53,940 nucleotides of DNA from Nocardia pseudobrasiliensis NBRC 108224 (GCF_001613105.1 NZ_BDBS01000067.1:1-53940), one strand, 5' to 3'; shown: positions 8,019-16,614, counted from the first letter of the stretch. A program made the numbers and translations. Notes: generated from the sequence alone by a model not told the origin.

Positions 8019-8051
8019 GATGTGGGGCCAGGTTCAGGCTGGCCCCACATC
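8019..8051. terminator. Bidirectional terminator between S1 gene and LysR gene
   Basis: Perfect 13-bp arms (GATGTGGGGCCAG at 8019-8031, CTGGCCCCACATC at 8039-8051) enclose a seven-base loop. The hairpin sits between convergent genes, and its right part overlaps the last codons and stop of the lysR-like gene. There is no U-tract, as is usual in actinobacteria. Confidence 0.75.
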
Positions 8052-8978
8052 GGCAATCGTAGTGTCGGCCACCGGTGTCGCGCGGGCGACCGTCAACAGA
8101 TCCCGCGCCGGACCGACCGGTCGGCTCCCATGCGGCCAGATCGCGCGCAGCGGACGGCTCAGATCCAGATCGGTGAGCGCGGGTGAGATCAGCACGCCCT
8201 CGGCCAGCTCGGTGCGCACGGCCAGGGAGCTGAGGACCGCGGGCCCGATCCCCTCGGCGACGGCGGATTTGATGGCGGTGGTGGACGACAGTTCCAGCAG
8301 CACCTCCGGTCGCCAGCCGGGGCGGCGTCGAATCATGGCCTGTTCGAAGGCGATTCGTGTGCCGGAACTGGGTTCGCGGCAGATCAGCGGGGTCTCGGCC
8401 AGCTCGTCCGGGCCGATCGAGGCGCGCGTGGCCCAATGATGCGTGCGCGCGACGACCACGACCAGATGGTCGCGGGCCACCACCTCACCGTCGAGCTCCT
8501 CGGGCGGCTCGGGCACCTCGACGAACCCGATCGTCGCGCGGCCCTCGCGCACCGCACGCACCACCTCCGCGGAATTGCCCGCCTCGAGCGCGATCGCGGT
8601 GCCGGGCAAGCGGATTCGCAGGGCCATCAGCCACTTCGGGAACAGGTACTCCGCGACGGTCTGACTGGCCGCCACGCTCAACTGCGAATCCCGTTGCGCC
8701 CGTAGCGTTTCGATACCCGCGTCCAGCCGCGCCGCCGCGTCCACCACCGAGCGCGCCCATTCGGCGATCAGCGCACCCGCGGCCGTCGGCCGCGAGCCGA
8801 GCGTGCTGCGCTCGAGTACGGGCACCCCGACCAATTTCTCGAGATAGCGGATTCGCGAACTCGCCGAGGGCTGGCTGATGCCGTGCGCGTGCGCCGCCCG
8901 TCCGAGACTGCCCAGTTCGATCACCGACAGCAGCAGATCCAGGGCGGTCAGATCCGGCACGCGAGGAGACAGCGGCAT
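8034..8978 (-). CDS. LysR-family transcriptional regulator
   Basis: The 314-residue protein has the LysR N-terminal HTH (LDLLLSVIELGSLGRAAHAHGISQPSASSR in short form, residues 14-43) and a periplasmic-binding-type effector domain (about 95-300). It is divergent from a TDT exporter gene, which it probably controls. The ATG at 8978 has no SD, and its CAT complement is the left end of a perfect palindrome with T-N11-A spacing. Either the mRNA is leaderless with the operator over the start, or translation starts at the GTG at 8960. Confidence 0.9.
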   Translation of the reverse strand: MPLSPRVPDLTALDLLLSVIELGSLGRAAHAHGISQPSASSRIRYLEKLVGVPVLERSTLGSRPTAAGALIAEWARSVVDAAARLDAGIETLRAQRDSQLSVAASQTVAEYLFPKWLMALRIRLPGTAIALEAGNSAEVVRAVREGRATIGFVEVPEPPEELDGEVVARDHLVVVVARTHHWATRASIGPDELAETPLICREPSSGTRIAFEQAMIRRRPGWRPEVLLELSSTTAIKSAVAEGIGPAVLSSLAVRTELAEGVLISPALTDLDLSRPLRAIWPHGSRPVGPARDLLTVARATPVADTTIADVGPA

Positions 8979-8992
8979 AGAACGATTCTATG
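8976..8992. promoter_or_regulatory. LysR box (T-N11-A palindrome)
   Basis: CATAGAA-CGA-TTCTATG is a perfect 17-bp palindrome containing T(8978)-N11-A(8990), the classic LysR-type recognition pattern. It lies between the divergent regulator and exporter genes and includes the regulator's own start codon. Confidence 0.65.
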
Positions 8993-9048
8993 GACCCATC
9001 GATCCGTACCGGCTACCCGGCACGCCGACGCATCGCGAGGCTCTATAT

Positions 9049-10167
9049 ATGACCACCCTGACCGACCGACCCGCCACACCCGCGCCAGCCAGCCCGGCCC
9101 GTGCCGACACGTTCGCCTATATCGGGCCGAACTGGTTCGCGGCGGTGATGGGAACCGGCATCGTGGCGAACGCGGCGGTGAGTCTGCCGCTGCGGGTACC
9201 CGGTCAGCGCGCGTTCGCGACCGTGGTGTGGCTGCTGGCCGCGGCACTGCTGCTCGTGCTCGTCACCGCGTGGACGCTGCATTGGCGGCGGTACCCCGCG
9301 ATCGCGCGCGGGCACGGCGCGCATCCGGTCATGTCGCAGTTCTACGGCGCGCCGCCGATGGCGCTGCTGACCGTCGGACTGGGTGCGCTGCTGGTGGGGC
9401 GCGATGTCATCGGTATGACCGCGGCCGTGACCGTCGACTGGGTGCTGTGGTCGGCGGGCACGGCGCTCGGATTGCTCAGCGCGTTCGCCATTCCCTATCG
9501 GATGATCACCCGGCACACCTACGAGCCGGACGCGGCGTTCGGCGGCTGGATCATGCCGGTCGTACCGCCGATGGTGTCCGCGGCCACCGGCGCGATGCTC
9601 GTCCCGCACACCCCCGCCGGACAGCTCCGACTGACCCTGGTGCTCGCATGTCTGGCGCTGTTCGGGCTCAGCCTGATCGCGGCGCTGATCACCCTCGCGC
9701 TGATCTGGTCGCGGCTGCTGCATTTCGGCCCGCCCGCCGCCGGGGCCGTGGCCACGGTGTGGTTGGTACTGGGCCCGCTGGGACAGTCGGTGACCGCGGC
9801 CGGGCTGCTGGCCGATACCGCGCCGCAGGCGCTCCCGTCCCTGTACGCGTCGGGCCTGGCGGTCTTCGCGGTCGTATACGGCGTCGCCGCATGGGGTTTC
9901 GCGATGTTGTGGCTGGGGCTGGCCCTCGCGGTGACGCTGCGCGCGCGAAAGGCCATGCCGTTCAACCTCACCTGGTGGGGCTTCACCTTCCCCCTCGGCA
10001 CCTGCGTCACCGGCAGCACCGTGCTCTACGCCCGCACCGGCGCGAACGTCTTCGCCCTGGTCGCGGTCGCCCTGTACGTCCTGCTCGTTGCCGCCTGGCT
10101 GGCGGTCGCCGCACGCACCGCGCGCGGTGTGCGCACCGGCGCGCTGCTGCGGCCGCCGACTCGCTGA
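9049..10167 (+). CDS. TDT-family exporter (SLAC1/TehA-like)
   Basis: This 372-residue integral membrane protein has about ten transmembrane helices. The family-typical opening is IGPNWFAAVMGTGIVANA (residues 25-42), and NLTWWGFTFPLGTC occurs near residue 307. TDT proteins carry small anions such as sulfite, C4-dicarboxylates or tellurite-linked substrates; the substrate cannot be chosen from sequence. A divergent LysR gene and palindrome suggest induction by a small effector. The ATG at 9049 is preceded only by a weak GCGAGG. The stop directly abuts the stop of a convergent frameshifted gene. Confidence 0.88.
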   Translation: MTTLTDRPATPAPASPARADTFAYIGPNWFAAVMGTGIVANAAVSLPLRVPGQRAFATVVWLLAAALLLVLVTAWTLHWRRYPAIARGHGAHPVMSQFYGAPPMALLTVGLGALLVGRDVIGMTAAVTVDWVLWSAGTALGLLSAFAIPYRMITRHTYEPDAAFGGWIMPVVPPMVSAATGAMLVPHTPAGQLRLTLVLACLALFGLSLIAALITLALIWSRLLHFGPPAAGAVATVWLVLGPLGQSVTAAGLLADTAPQALPSLYASGLAVFAVVYGVAAWGFAMLWLGLALAVTLRARKAMPFNLTWWGFTFPLGTCVTGSTVLYARTGANVFALVAVALYVLLVAAWLAVAARTARGVRTGALLRPPTR

Positions 10168-10370
10168 TCAGTGTTTGCGGACGACGAATTCGCCGCGGCC
10201 GGGCTGCCAGATCAGGATGTCGAGATGATCGTCGCCGACCACGACGGCCGAGGCCAGCAGCCACAGATTGCGGGTGGCGGCGTGGCGGCGCAGAAAGATC
10301 TCGGCGATACGCGGCGCGGCGGCCGCGAATTCGCCCCAGGTACTCCCCCGTCCACCGTAGACACGAACAC
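10168..10370 (-). pseudogene. Small hidden gene, frameshifted at a C5 run
   Basis: On the minus strand, a frame ending in TGA at 10168-10170 reads STWGEFAAAAPRIAEIF and continues to GRGEFVVRKH with strongly GC-biased third positions. It has no start codon of its own. A GTG at 10370 opens VFVSTVDGG in another frame. One additional base in the C run at 10345-10349 would join the two into a 67-residue protein. TWGEFAAAAP faintly resembles N-termini of pyridoxamine-phosphate-oxidase-like proteins, but I do not assign a function. It may be a decayed gene or a sequencing error. Confidence 0.5.
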
Positions 10371-10455
10371 CGACAGAATTCGCCGCTCGGCACGCTCAGG
10401 TGCGGTCTGATTGAATGATCCGACGAATATCGGGTCGAGCCTGGAGGTTGATCTC

Positions 10456-11202
10456 GTGCAGATGTTCCGTCGTGCGATCGCGCTGGCGGCGGCCGCGTTC
10501 ATCGGACTCGGCGTCGCGGGACCGGCGCAGGCGGTGGTCGGCGGCGCCGACGCCGACGCCGCGGCCTATCCCTGGCTCGCGGCGATCGGCTCACCGGCGT
10601 TCCCCCTGCGCCCGGGCGGCCAGTTCTGCGGGGGCGCGCTCATCGCGCCGGATCGGGTGCTGACCGCCGGGCACTGCGCGGTATTCGCCGCGGTCGCGCC
10701 CACGGCGCTGCGGGTCACCTTCGGCCGCACCGATATGGCGGCGGGCGGCGGAATCACGGTGGGGGTCAAGTCGATTCGGCTGCAACCCGGCTTCCGCCCG
10801 TCGCTGTCCGACGGCGATATCGCCTTGCATCACGATATCGCGGTGCTCACCCTGGCCCAGCCGGTGGACCTGCCGACCGTGGGAATCGCCGCGCCGCACG
10901 GTGATTCGGGCACGGTCCTGGGCTGGGGCCTGACCGCCAGCGGTGATCTGTCCGAGGCGCGGCTGCACGCGGCCGCGGTCCCGCTGCGCGCCGACGCGGA
11001 CTGCGCGACGGCCTACGGCGACGCCTATGATCCCGCCGAGGCGCTGTGCGCGGGCTCGACCGACGCCGATACCGGCGAATTCGACAGCGGCGGCCCGCTT
11101 CTGGTCGACGGTAGGATCGTGGCCGTCACCTCGTGGGGCAAGGGCGCCGGTCAGCCCGGCTATCCGGGGGTCTACGCGCGCATTCCCCCACTCGACTTCT
11201 GA
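10456..11202 (+). CDS. Secreted trypsin-like (S1) serine protease
   Basis: This 248-residue protein has a signal peptide (residues 1-26, ending AQA). Signal-peptidase cleavage would directly expose VVGG, the activating N-terminus, so no propeptide is needed. The triad is His73 (TAGHC), Asp127 (HHDIAVL) and Ser211 (DSGGP). Oddly, the residue before DSGGP is Phe209, where trypsins have oxyanion-hole Gly193, and both cysteines of the 191-220 disulfide are missing. The Asp189 equivalent (Asp205) is kept, suggesting Lys/Arg specificity. The GTG at 10456 is preceded by GGAGG at eight bases. Confidence 0.9.
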   Translation: MQMFRRAIALAAAAFIGLGVAGPAQAVVGGADADAAAYPWLAAIGSPAFPLRPGGQFCGGALIAPDRVLTAGHCAVFAAVAPTALRVTFGRTDMAAGGGITVGVKSIRLQPGFRPSLSDGDIALHHDIAVLTLAQPVDLPTVGIAAPHGDSGTVLGWGLTASGDLSEARLHAAAVPLRADADCATAYGDAYDPAEALCAGSTDADTGEFDSGGPLLVDGRIVAVTSWGKGAGQPGYPGVYARIPPLDF

Positions 11203-11228
11203 CGGCACCGCACGATCGAGGAGAGATC

Positions 11229-11735
11229 ATGTCCGGCGCTACCGAACCGGCCCAGGAATTCTTCGACGAATTCGTCGCGGCCGCCGATCATCCCATGGTC
11301 GTCGTCACCACCGAGGCCGACGGGCGGCGCGCGGGCTGCCTGGTCGGCTTCGCCACCCAGGTGAGTATCGATCCACGCCGCTATCTGGTCGGATTGTCCA
11401 AGGCCAACAACACCTTCCGGGTCGCCGCCGACGCCGAGGCGCTCGCGGTGCATCTGCTCGCCGCCGGACAGCTGCCACTGGCCCGGCTGTTCGGCTCCGA
11501 AAGCGGCGACGGGCTGGACAAATTCACCCACTGCGAGTGGTACCCGGGCCCCGGCGGCCTGCCCATCCTGGCCGCCACGCCGGGCTGGTTCACCGGAAAC
11601 ATCCTGGACCGCTACGATTTCGGCGATCACGTGGGCGTACTGCTCGAACCCGTCACCGGTGCGATGCGCGGCGATCACCCCACGGTCCTGCGCTACAGCG
11701 CGGTCGCCCACCTCATCCCCGGACATCCGAACTGA
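11229..11735 (+). CDS. Flavin reductase-like domain protein
   Basis: The 168-residue product has the FMN-binding split-barrel of flavin reductases: HPMVVVTTEADGRRAGCLVGFATQVS in shortened form (residues 21-46), YLVGLSKANNTF, and LAVHLLAAGQ. Members reduce free FMN/FAD with NAD(P)H, often for a partner monooxygenase; none adjoins it. The ATG at 11229 follows GAGGAGAG. It is 26 bases downstream of the protease gene, with an FAD-linked oxidase next. Confidence 0.85.
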   Translation: MSGATEPAQEFFDEFVAAADHPMVVVTTEADGRRAGCLVGFATQVSIDPRRYLVGLSKANNTFRVAADAEALAVHLLAAGQLPLARLFGSESGDGLDKFTHCEWYPGPGGLPILAATPGWFTGNILDRYDFGDHVGVLLEPVTGAMRGDHPTVLRYSAVAHLIPGHPN

Positions 11736-11792
11736 CACCGACTCACCCGAATGCCCTCGCGTGACGACAACGGCGGGCCTAGCATTCGGCCG

Positions 11793-13139
11793 GTGACCGC
11801 ACTCACCGATCCACCACCGGTTCCGATCGAAACCCGTGACGCGATACTCGATCAATATCTCGTCGACGAGACCGGCCGCCCGGGCCGCCGCCCCCGCGGC
11901 ATCGCCGCGGTGACCAGCACCGACGATGTGGTCGCACTCGTCGACTGGGCGCGCCGCACCCGCACGCCGCTCATCGCCCGCGGCGCCGGCACCAGCCTCG
12001 AGGGACATCTGCTGGCGCGCGGGGACGAACTGATCGTCGACCTGTCCGCCGCCGACGCGATCGTCGACATCAGCCCGGACGATTTCACCGCGACCGTGCA
12101 GCCCGGCCTCACCCGCACCGCCCTCAATGCCGCCGCGGCCGAATACGGTTTGCAGTTCACCGTCGATCCGGGCGCGGACGCCTCGCTCGGCGGAATGGCC
12201 GCCACCAATGCCAGCGGCACCACCACCGTCCGTTACGGCGGGATGCGCGCGAATGTGCTTGCTTTGCAAGCGGTTTTCGCCGACGGCACCGCCGCCCGAC
12301 TGGGCCGTCCGGTGCGCAAGACCTCGAGCGGCTACGACCTGAAGGATCTGCTGATCGGCTCGGCGGGGACGCTGGGCATCATCACCGAGCTGACGGTGCG
12401 ACTGCATCCGATTCCGGAATGGCTGCGCTCACTGCGTATTTCGTTTCCGAGCGTGGCCGACGCGGTCGCGGCGGCAGTGGAGATGCTCGGGCTCGCGCTA
12501 CCGGTGAGCCGACTGGAACTGGTCGATGCGGTCAGCATGGCCGCTATCAACGCGTTCCGGGACGCCGACTATGCCGAGGCGCCAGCGCTTTTCATCGATC
12601 TCGAAGCGGCCTCGGAGCCCGCGGCGGTCGCCGATGAGCGGGAGATCACCCGGGTCTGCCGCGCACACGACGCGATCGATATCGCCACCGCCCGCACCCA
12701 CGGCGAACGCCACACTCTGTGGGAGGACCGCCACAACCTGTTCTTCGCCCTCAAGGCCGCGAGTCCCGGCCACCGCTTCATGGTGACCGATACCGCGGTT
12801 CCGTTCTCCCGCATCGCCGATGCCGTCGACGCCGCCACCCGGCTGGGCGGGCAGTTCGGGCTGGCGGTGAGTGTGGCGGGGCATATCGGCGACGGCAACG
12901 TGCACTCGATCGTTCCGTATACCGACGCGCAAGCCGAAGCCGCGCAACAGTATTCCGATCAGGTGGTGCGCCACGCGCTGGCCGTCGGCGGCACCGCGAC
13001 CGGCGAGCACGGCATCGGGCTGGCCAAGAAGCGGTATCTGCCCGAGGAGCACGGGCCCGCGGTCGCGATCATGGCCGCGATCAAACGAGCACTGGATCCG
13101 GATAATCTGCTCAATCCGGGTAAGATCGTCGATCCGTGA
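11793..13139 (+). CDS. FAD-linked oxidase (GlcD/D-lactate dehydrogenase-like)
   Basis: This 448-residue protein has the PCMH-type FAD-binding domain (LIARGAGTSLEGHLLARG near residue 65, DPGADASLGGMAATNASG near 125, GSAGTLGIITELTVRLHP near 190) and the FAD-linked oxidase C-terminal domain ending HIGDGNVHS, GTATGEHGIGLAKK and DPDNLLNPGKI. This is the GlcD/D-2-hydroxyacid dehydrogenase family; the likely substrate is a D-2-hydroxy acid such as D-lactate or glycolate. The GTG at 11793 is seven bases after a -10-like TAGCAT (11780-11785), so the mRNA is probably leaderless. Confidence 0.9.
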   Translation: MTALTDPPPVPIETRDAILDQYLVDETGRPGRRPRGIAAVTSTDDVVALVDWARRTRTPLIARGAGTSLEGHLLARGDELIVDLSAADAIVDISPDDFTATVQPGLTRTALNAAAAEYGLQFTVDPGADASLGGMAATNASGTTTVRYGGMRANVLALQAVFADGTAARLGRPVRKTSSGYDLKDLLIGSAGTLGIITELTVRLHPIPEWLRSLRISFPSVADAVAAAVEMLGLALPVSRLELVDAVSMAAINAFRDADYAEAPALFIDLEAASEPAAVADEREITRVCRAHDAIDIATARTHGERHTLWEDRHNLFFALKAASPGHRFMVTDTAVPFSRIADAVDAATRLGGQFGLAVSVAGHIGDGNVHSIVPYTDAQAEAAQQYSDQVVRHALAVGGTATGEHGIGLAKKRYLPEEHGPAVAIMAAIKRALDPDNLLNPGKIVDP

Positions 13140-13142
13140 GCG

Positions 13143-13880
13143 TTACAGGGTGATCGGATCGCTGTAGATCATCCGGGTGGCCTGTCCGGCCGTGGTCGCG
13201 ACGGTCAGCTTCACATACAGCCGCAGATTCACCTGTCCCAGTGCCCCTTTCACGCTCAGATGCACATTCGACAGGTCGAGGTAGACCAGCGGACTGGTCA
13301 GGGTCAGGGTCGCGAAACTCTTCTCATCGATGCCGCCGGGGGTCACCGAGAACACCAGCTCCTGCGAGGGCAGCACGGTCGCCGTCGCCCCGGCCTGCGC
13401 GCCGACCTGCGGGCTGATGCCGATCGACGGCCCGGTCGGCCCAATGGTCAGCGGAACCGATACCCCGGCATTCACGCCGCCGTTGACCTGAAGGTTCGGG
13501 GTGTACACATCGACGGCGATGTTCTGCAGCGACCACGGCACGCCCACCTCGAAGCCGACATCGAGCGTCGCGCCCGCCAGGGTCGCGCCGACCGGTCCGT
13601 CGACCTGACCGATCGCGACGCTGGACAGAAACGCCTCACGGCTGAGCGGATTGCCGTCCAGCGGCGCGACACTGCGCGAGGATGTATTCGCCTCGGTCAC
13701 CATGAGACGGAAACCGTCCATCGTCGAGGCCGAATCCTGATGCAGAATCCGCAGTCCGTACGCGGCCGGATCGACGAATTCCGCCGACGCGGGTTGCGTC
13801 GCGGCCAGTCCGATCACCGCGGCAGCACCGAACACGCCGATCGACCGCCGCCCGATCGATAGCAGCTTGACAGTATTCAC
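13143..13880 (-). CDS. MspA-family porin
   Basis: The 245-residue product has a signal peptide (about 1-33, ending PASA) and then the strand-rich MspA pattern (GFRLMVTEANTSSRSVAPLDG and later GPSIGISPQVGAQAG, shortened here). MspA porins form octameric channels in the mycolate outer membrane, so this gene indicates a mycolic-acid bacterium. The GTG at 13880 is preceded by GGGGAG and gives a normal signal peptide; a longer frame exists upstream. A GCTAA-CGA-TTAGC palindrome lies 34 bases upstream. Confidence 0.88.
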   Translation of the reverse strand: MNTVKLLSIGRRSIGVFGAAAVIGLAATQPASAEFVDPAAYGLRILHQDSASTMDGFRLMVTEANTSSRSVAPLDGNPLSREAFLSSVAIGQVDGPVGATLAGATLDVGFEVGVPWSLQNIAVDVYTPNLQVNGGVNAGVSVPLTIGPTGPSIGISPQVGAQAGATATVLPSQELVFSVTPGGIDEKSFATLTLTSPLVYLDLSNVHLSVKGALGQVNLRLYVKLTVATTAGQATRMIYSDPITL

Positions 13881-13913
13881 AGGCACTCCCCGGCTCGAGA
13901 TATGCGCTTTGTT

Positions 13914-13926
13914 GCTAACGATTAGC
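13914..13926. promoter_or_regulatory. Candidate operator upstream of the MspA gene
   Basis: GCTAACGATTAGC is a perfect dyad with five-base arms and a CGA centre, 34-46 bases upstream of the porin start. It is a possible regulator site; no specific family is implied. Confidence 0.35.
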
Positions 13927-13967
13927 CGGAGTTTAGGACCTTTGCCCAATTTCGCCCATGACGGCGG

Positions 13968-14879
13968 TCACACCCGTCGAATCACCATGGCCGCCACCAG
14001 CGAGGAGGACGGCGGCCGCCACCAGCCGGGCCACGGTCGCGGACCCTCGTCACCACGCAGGCACGACAGCCGGTAGAGGGCCTGGGCGCGGTAGTTCGGA
14101 TGGGTGCGCGCGGCCCGCGCGGCGCCGGTCACCAGGGTCAGTTCGCGGATGTCACGCAGCAGGAAGTAGCCCGGCCAGCGCAGCACGTCGCGGCCGTAGG
14201 CGCGGGTGAATTCGGCGTACTGATGGGTGGTGGTCCAGCCCAGCGACATCAGGTCCAGGGCGCTGGGCACCAGATCCCATTCCGGCGGTCCGACCGCGAG
14301 CTGATCGAGATTGCGCAGCAGCACGCGGCCGTCGCGGGTGACGATCACCGAATTCGCTGTGGCGTTGCCGTGGATGACCGTCCAGGGTCGTCCGCCGGGC
14401 AGCGCGGTCCAGCGGTCGCGCAGGGCGGCCACATGATCCAGCAGCCAGGCGCGGTCGGCCTCGCCCAGTACGCGCACCTGCCGGATGCGCAGTTCCAGCG
14501 GGCCGAACGGATCGATCAGGCCCAGATCGAGATCGGTCGTATGCGGCCGTTGATGCAGGCGCGCCAGCGTCGCGCCCAGTTCGGCGGGCGTGGCGGGTCG
14601 GTAGGGCGGTAGTTCGTGCCAGAAGGTGACGGCGTGATCGTGACTGGGCACGGGCTGTTCGATATCCGAAACCGGTTGTACCGCATCGATTTCCGAGTCC
14701 CGCAACCAGCGCGCCCCGACCACCGCCCGCTCGGCGGCCGCCATGCGCCGATGGATTCGCGCGATCAGGCCGTCGGACAATCGGTAGATCGCGCCCGAAC
14801 CCAGCCGCAACGGCTCACGGTCGGCAGGTATTCCGGCCTGCAGGCACGCCGCCCGCAATACCGCGCGCATATCGCTCAT
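13968..14879 (-). CDS. APH-fold phosphotransferase-like protein, probably inactive
   Basis: This protein of about 303 residues has the aminoglycoside-phosphotransferase fold: a nucleotide-loop region (LGSGAIYRLSDGLIARIHR, residues 26-44), a catalytic-loop position, and GPPEWDLVP near residue 197. The catalytic HGD is HGN (Asn172), the following Asn is displaced, and the first Asp of the metal-binding DFD reads Asn190 (RNLDQL). Both changes are unfavourable for phosphotransfer, so this looks like a pseudokinase. ATG at 14879 is chosen; an in-frame ATG at 14936 would add 19 residues. Confidence 0.8.
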   Translation of the reverse strand: MSDMRAVLRAACLQAGIPADREPLRLGSGAIYRLSDGLIARIHRRMAAAERAVVGARWLRDSEIDAVQPVSDIEQPVPSHDHAVTFWHELPPYRPATPAELGATLARLHQRPHTTDLDLGLIDPFGPLELRIRQVRVLGEADRAWLLDHVAALRDRWTALPGGRPWTVIHGNATANSVIVTRDGRVLLRNLDQLAVGPPEWDLVPSALDLMSLGWTTTHQYAEFTRAYGRDVLRWPGYFLLRDIRELTLVTGAARAARTHPNYRAQALYRLSCLRGDEGPRPWPGWWRPPSSSLVAAMVIRRV

Positions 14880-15017
14880 ACGACCCCCACCGTCCGTACC
14901 GTGGTCGTGCTCGAGGTCGAACCGCTTCGCTTTCATGGTCGCACAGCGGGCCGGATTACGAAGCGGAGCAAGCGGATTCGCCGGAGGTTGGCTGACGCGG
15001 ACCGCCTGGTCGGAACG

Positions 15018-15983
15018 TCAGCGCGCGGTCGACAGCGCGCGCTCGAGCCGAGCCGCCAGCGCGCGCAGGGCGGCCGCCAGTTCCGGGGAGTCGCGGATCT
15101 CGAAATCCACGCCGAGTGAAATCAGGCGCGCGGCAAGCCAATTGGGGTCGTCGTCGCGTTCACCGCGCAGTCGGCAGCGTCGCGTGTCGAGCGTTTCCAG
15201 CCCGTCGGCGCGCTCCCCCAGCCGCCCCGAGATTCGATGCGCCGGGGCCGCGATGGTGAGGTCGACCCGGTACCGCGGTGTGCCCCAATCGGATCGGTCA
15301 CCCGATACGAAGGCCGCGGCATCGGCGGCGGGCAATGTGCGGGCAACACAGCGGGCTCCGGTCGGAAGCGGTTCGGCCATCCGATCCACCCGAAAGCTTC
15401 GCCAATCCGACCGGTCCAGATCGAATCCCACCAGATACCACCGCCGCCCCGCCACGGCCAGGCCCTGCGGCTCGACATGCCGCCGCGTGACCTCTTCCCC
15501 GCGCCGATACGTGAACCGCAGCCGCTCCCGATTAGTCACCGCCGCAGCGATATTCGCCAACACCTCCGGATCCGCCATCGCCCCCTCCCCGCCCACCGCA
15601 CTGGTGGCCCCCGCCACCACCCGAACCCGCCGCCGCAACCGCCCCGGCAACACCTGCTCCAATTTCGCCAGCGCCCCCACCGCCGCCTCCTCGATCCCCG
15701 CCACCGCCTGCCCCGCCGCCACCCGCAATCCCACCGCGACGGCCACCGCCTCCTCATCCTCGAACACCAGCGGCGGCAGCGCCGCCCCCGCCGCCAACCG
15801 ATACCCACCCCCGGCCCCCATACTCGCCTCCACCGGATATCCCAACTCCCGCAACCGCTCCACATCGCGCCGCACGGTCCGATCCGTCACCCCGAGCCGC
15901 CGCGCGAGCTCACTACCGGGCCATTCACGCGGGGTCTGCAGCAGCGACAGCAGCCGAAGCAGCCGGGCGGGGGTATCGGTCAT
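15018..15983 (-). CDS. YafY-type HTH-WYL transcriptional regulator
   Basis: This 321-residue protein has an N-terminal winged HTH (RLLSLLQTPREWPGSELARR in part, recognition helix TDRTVRRDVERLRELGYPV, residues 33-51). A WYL ligand-sensing domain follows (RRWYLVGFD, residues 180-188; FRVDRM, 198-202) with a C-terminal WCX-like extension. WYL regulators sense nucleotides or other small ligands and can activate or repress. The downstream pseudokinase gene on the same strand starts 138 bases away. Confidence 0.9.
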   Translation of the reverse strand: MTDTPARLLRLLSLLQTPREWPGSELARRLGVTDRTVRRDVERLRELGYPVEASMGAGGGYRLAAGAALPPLVFEDEEAVAVAVGLRVAAGQAVAGIEEAAVGALAKLEQVLPGRLRRRVRVVAGATSAVGGEGAMADPEVLANIAAAVTNRERLRFTYRRGEEVTRRHVEPQGLAVAGRRWYLVGFDLDRSDWRSFRVDRMAEPLPTGARCVARTLPAADAAAFVSGDRSDWGTPRYRVDLTIAAPAHRISGRLGERADGLETLDTRRCRLRGERDDDPNWLAARLISLGVDFEIRDSPELAAALRALAARLERALSTAR

Positions 15984-16031
15984 GCGCCCATGGTGCCCGA
16001 GGTATAGGACAGGATCGGTCCTGGAAGTCGA

Positions 16032-16556
16032 TCAGCTCGGCGGCGCGGGCACATCGCGATCCGGAAGATGCACCAGGACCAACCCGATCCCCGCGATGAG
16101 GAAGTTCTGCAGTGCCGCCGAGGAGGCGTTGACCTCCTTGTTGGCCCACATGCGGAACCACTCGCCGCCGATCGTGAGGAATCCGCCCACGAACAGCACG
16201 ATCACCATCGTCCAGCCGAGGGTGGACAGCTTGGTGGCCAGGGCCTGGGCCGGGCGGCCGCGCAGGGTTCGGATCCAGGCGACCGCGGCGGACAGCAGGA
16301 CAAGGGCGATCAGGAATTCCCAGATCACCACGAGGACGTAGGCGATCCAGACGGCCGTGCCGTTGGTGATGGCGTGCCAGTCGACCGAGGGGTGGTGAAT
16401 GGTCTGGCGCATCGACAGCACCGCGGACACGCCGCGGCGGTTGGTGTCGGTGTCGGTGCAGTTGGTGATGGCGACTATCAGGTAGTAGATGCCGGTGATC
16501 GTGGCGAGGACCGTGACCGCCATGCGGCGGCTGCCGACCACATCCAGGAAACGCAT
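16032..16556 (-). CDS. DUF2165-family membrane protein
   Basis: The 174-residue product has four predicted transmembrane helices (about 13-31, 66-93, 113-130 and 147-163). The conserved NCTDTDTNRRGVSAVLSMRQT loop (shortened) after helix one is characteristic of DUF2165 small integral membrane proteins. Function is unknown. The start is the ATG at 16556; the next upstream gene on this strand is a small membrane protein 58 bases away. Confidence 0.82.
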   Translation of the reverse strand: MRFLDVVGSRRMAVTVLATITGIYYLIVAITNCTDTDTNRRGVSAVLSMRQTIHHPSVDWHAITNGTAVWIAYVLVVIWEFLIALVLLSAAVAWIRTLRGRPAQALATKLSTLGWTMVIVLFVGGFLTIGGEWFRMWANKEVNASSAALQNFLIAGIGLVLVHLPDRDVPAPPS

Positions 16557-16614
16557 CGAGCCTCCAGCTTGCTGCCGTCGGAAAGTGTGGTGTCACAGGC
16601 TAGTTGCGATGGGC

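Noticed and set aside
10171..10410. 79-residue plus-strand frame after the TDT gene
   Set aside because: Codon bias favours the minus-strand frame, and the plus frame has no SD or recognisable domain.
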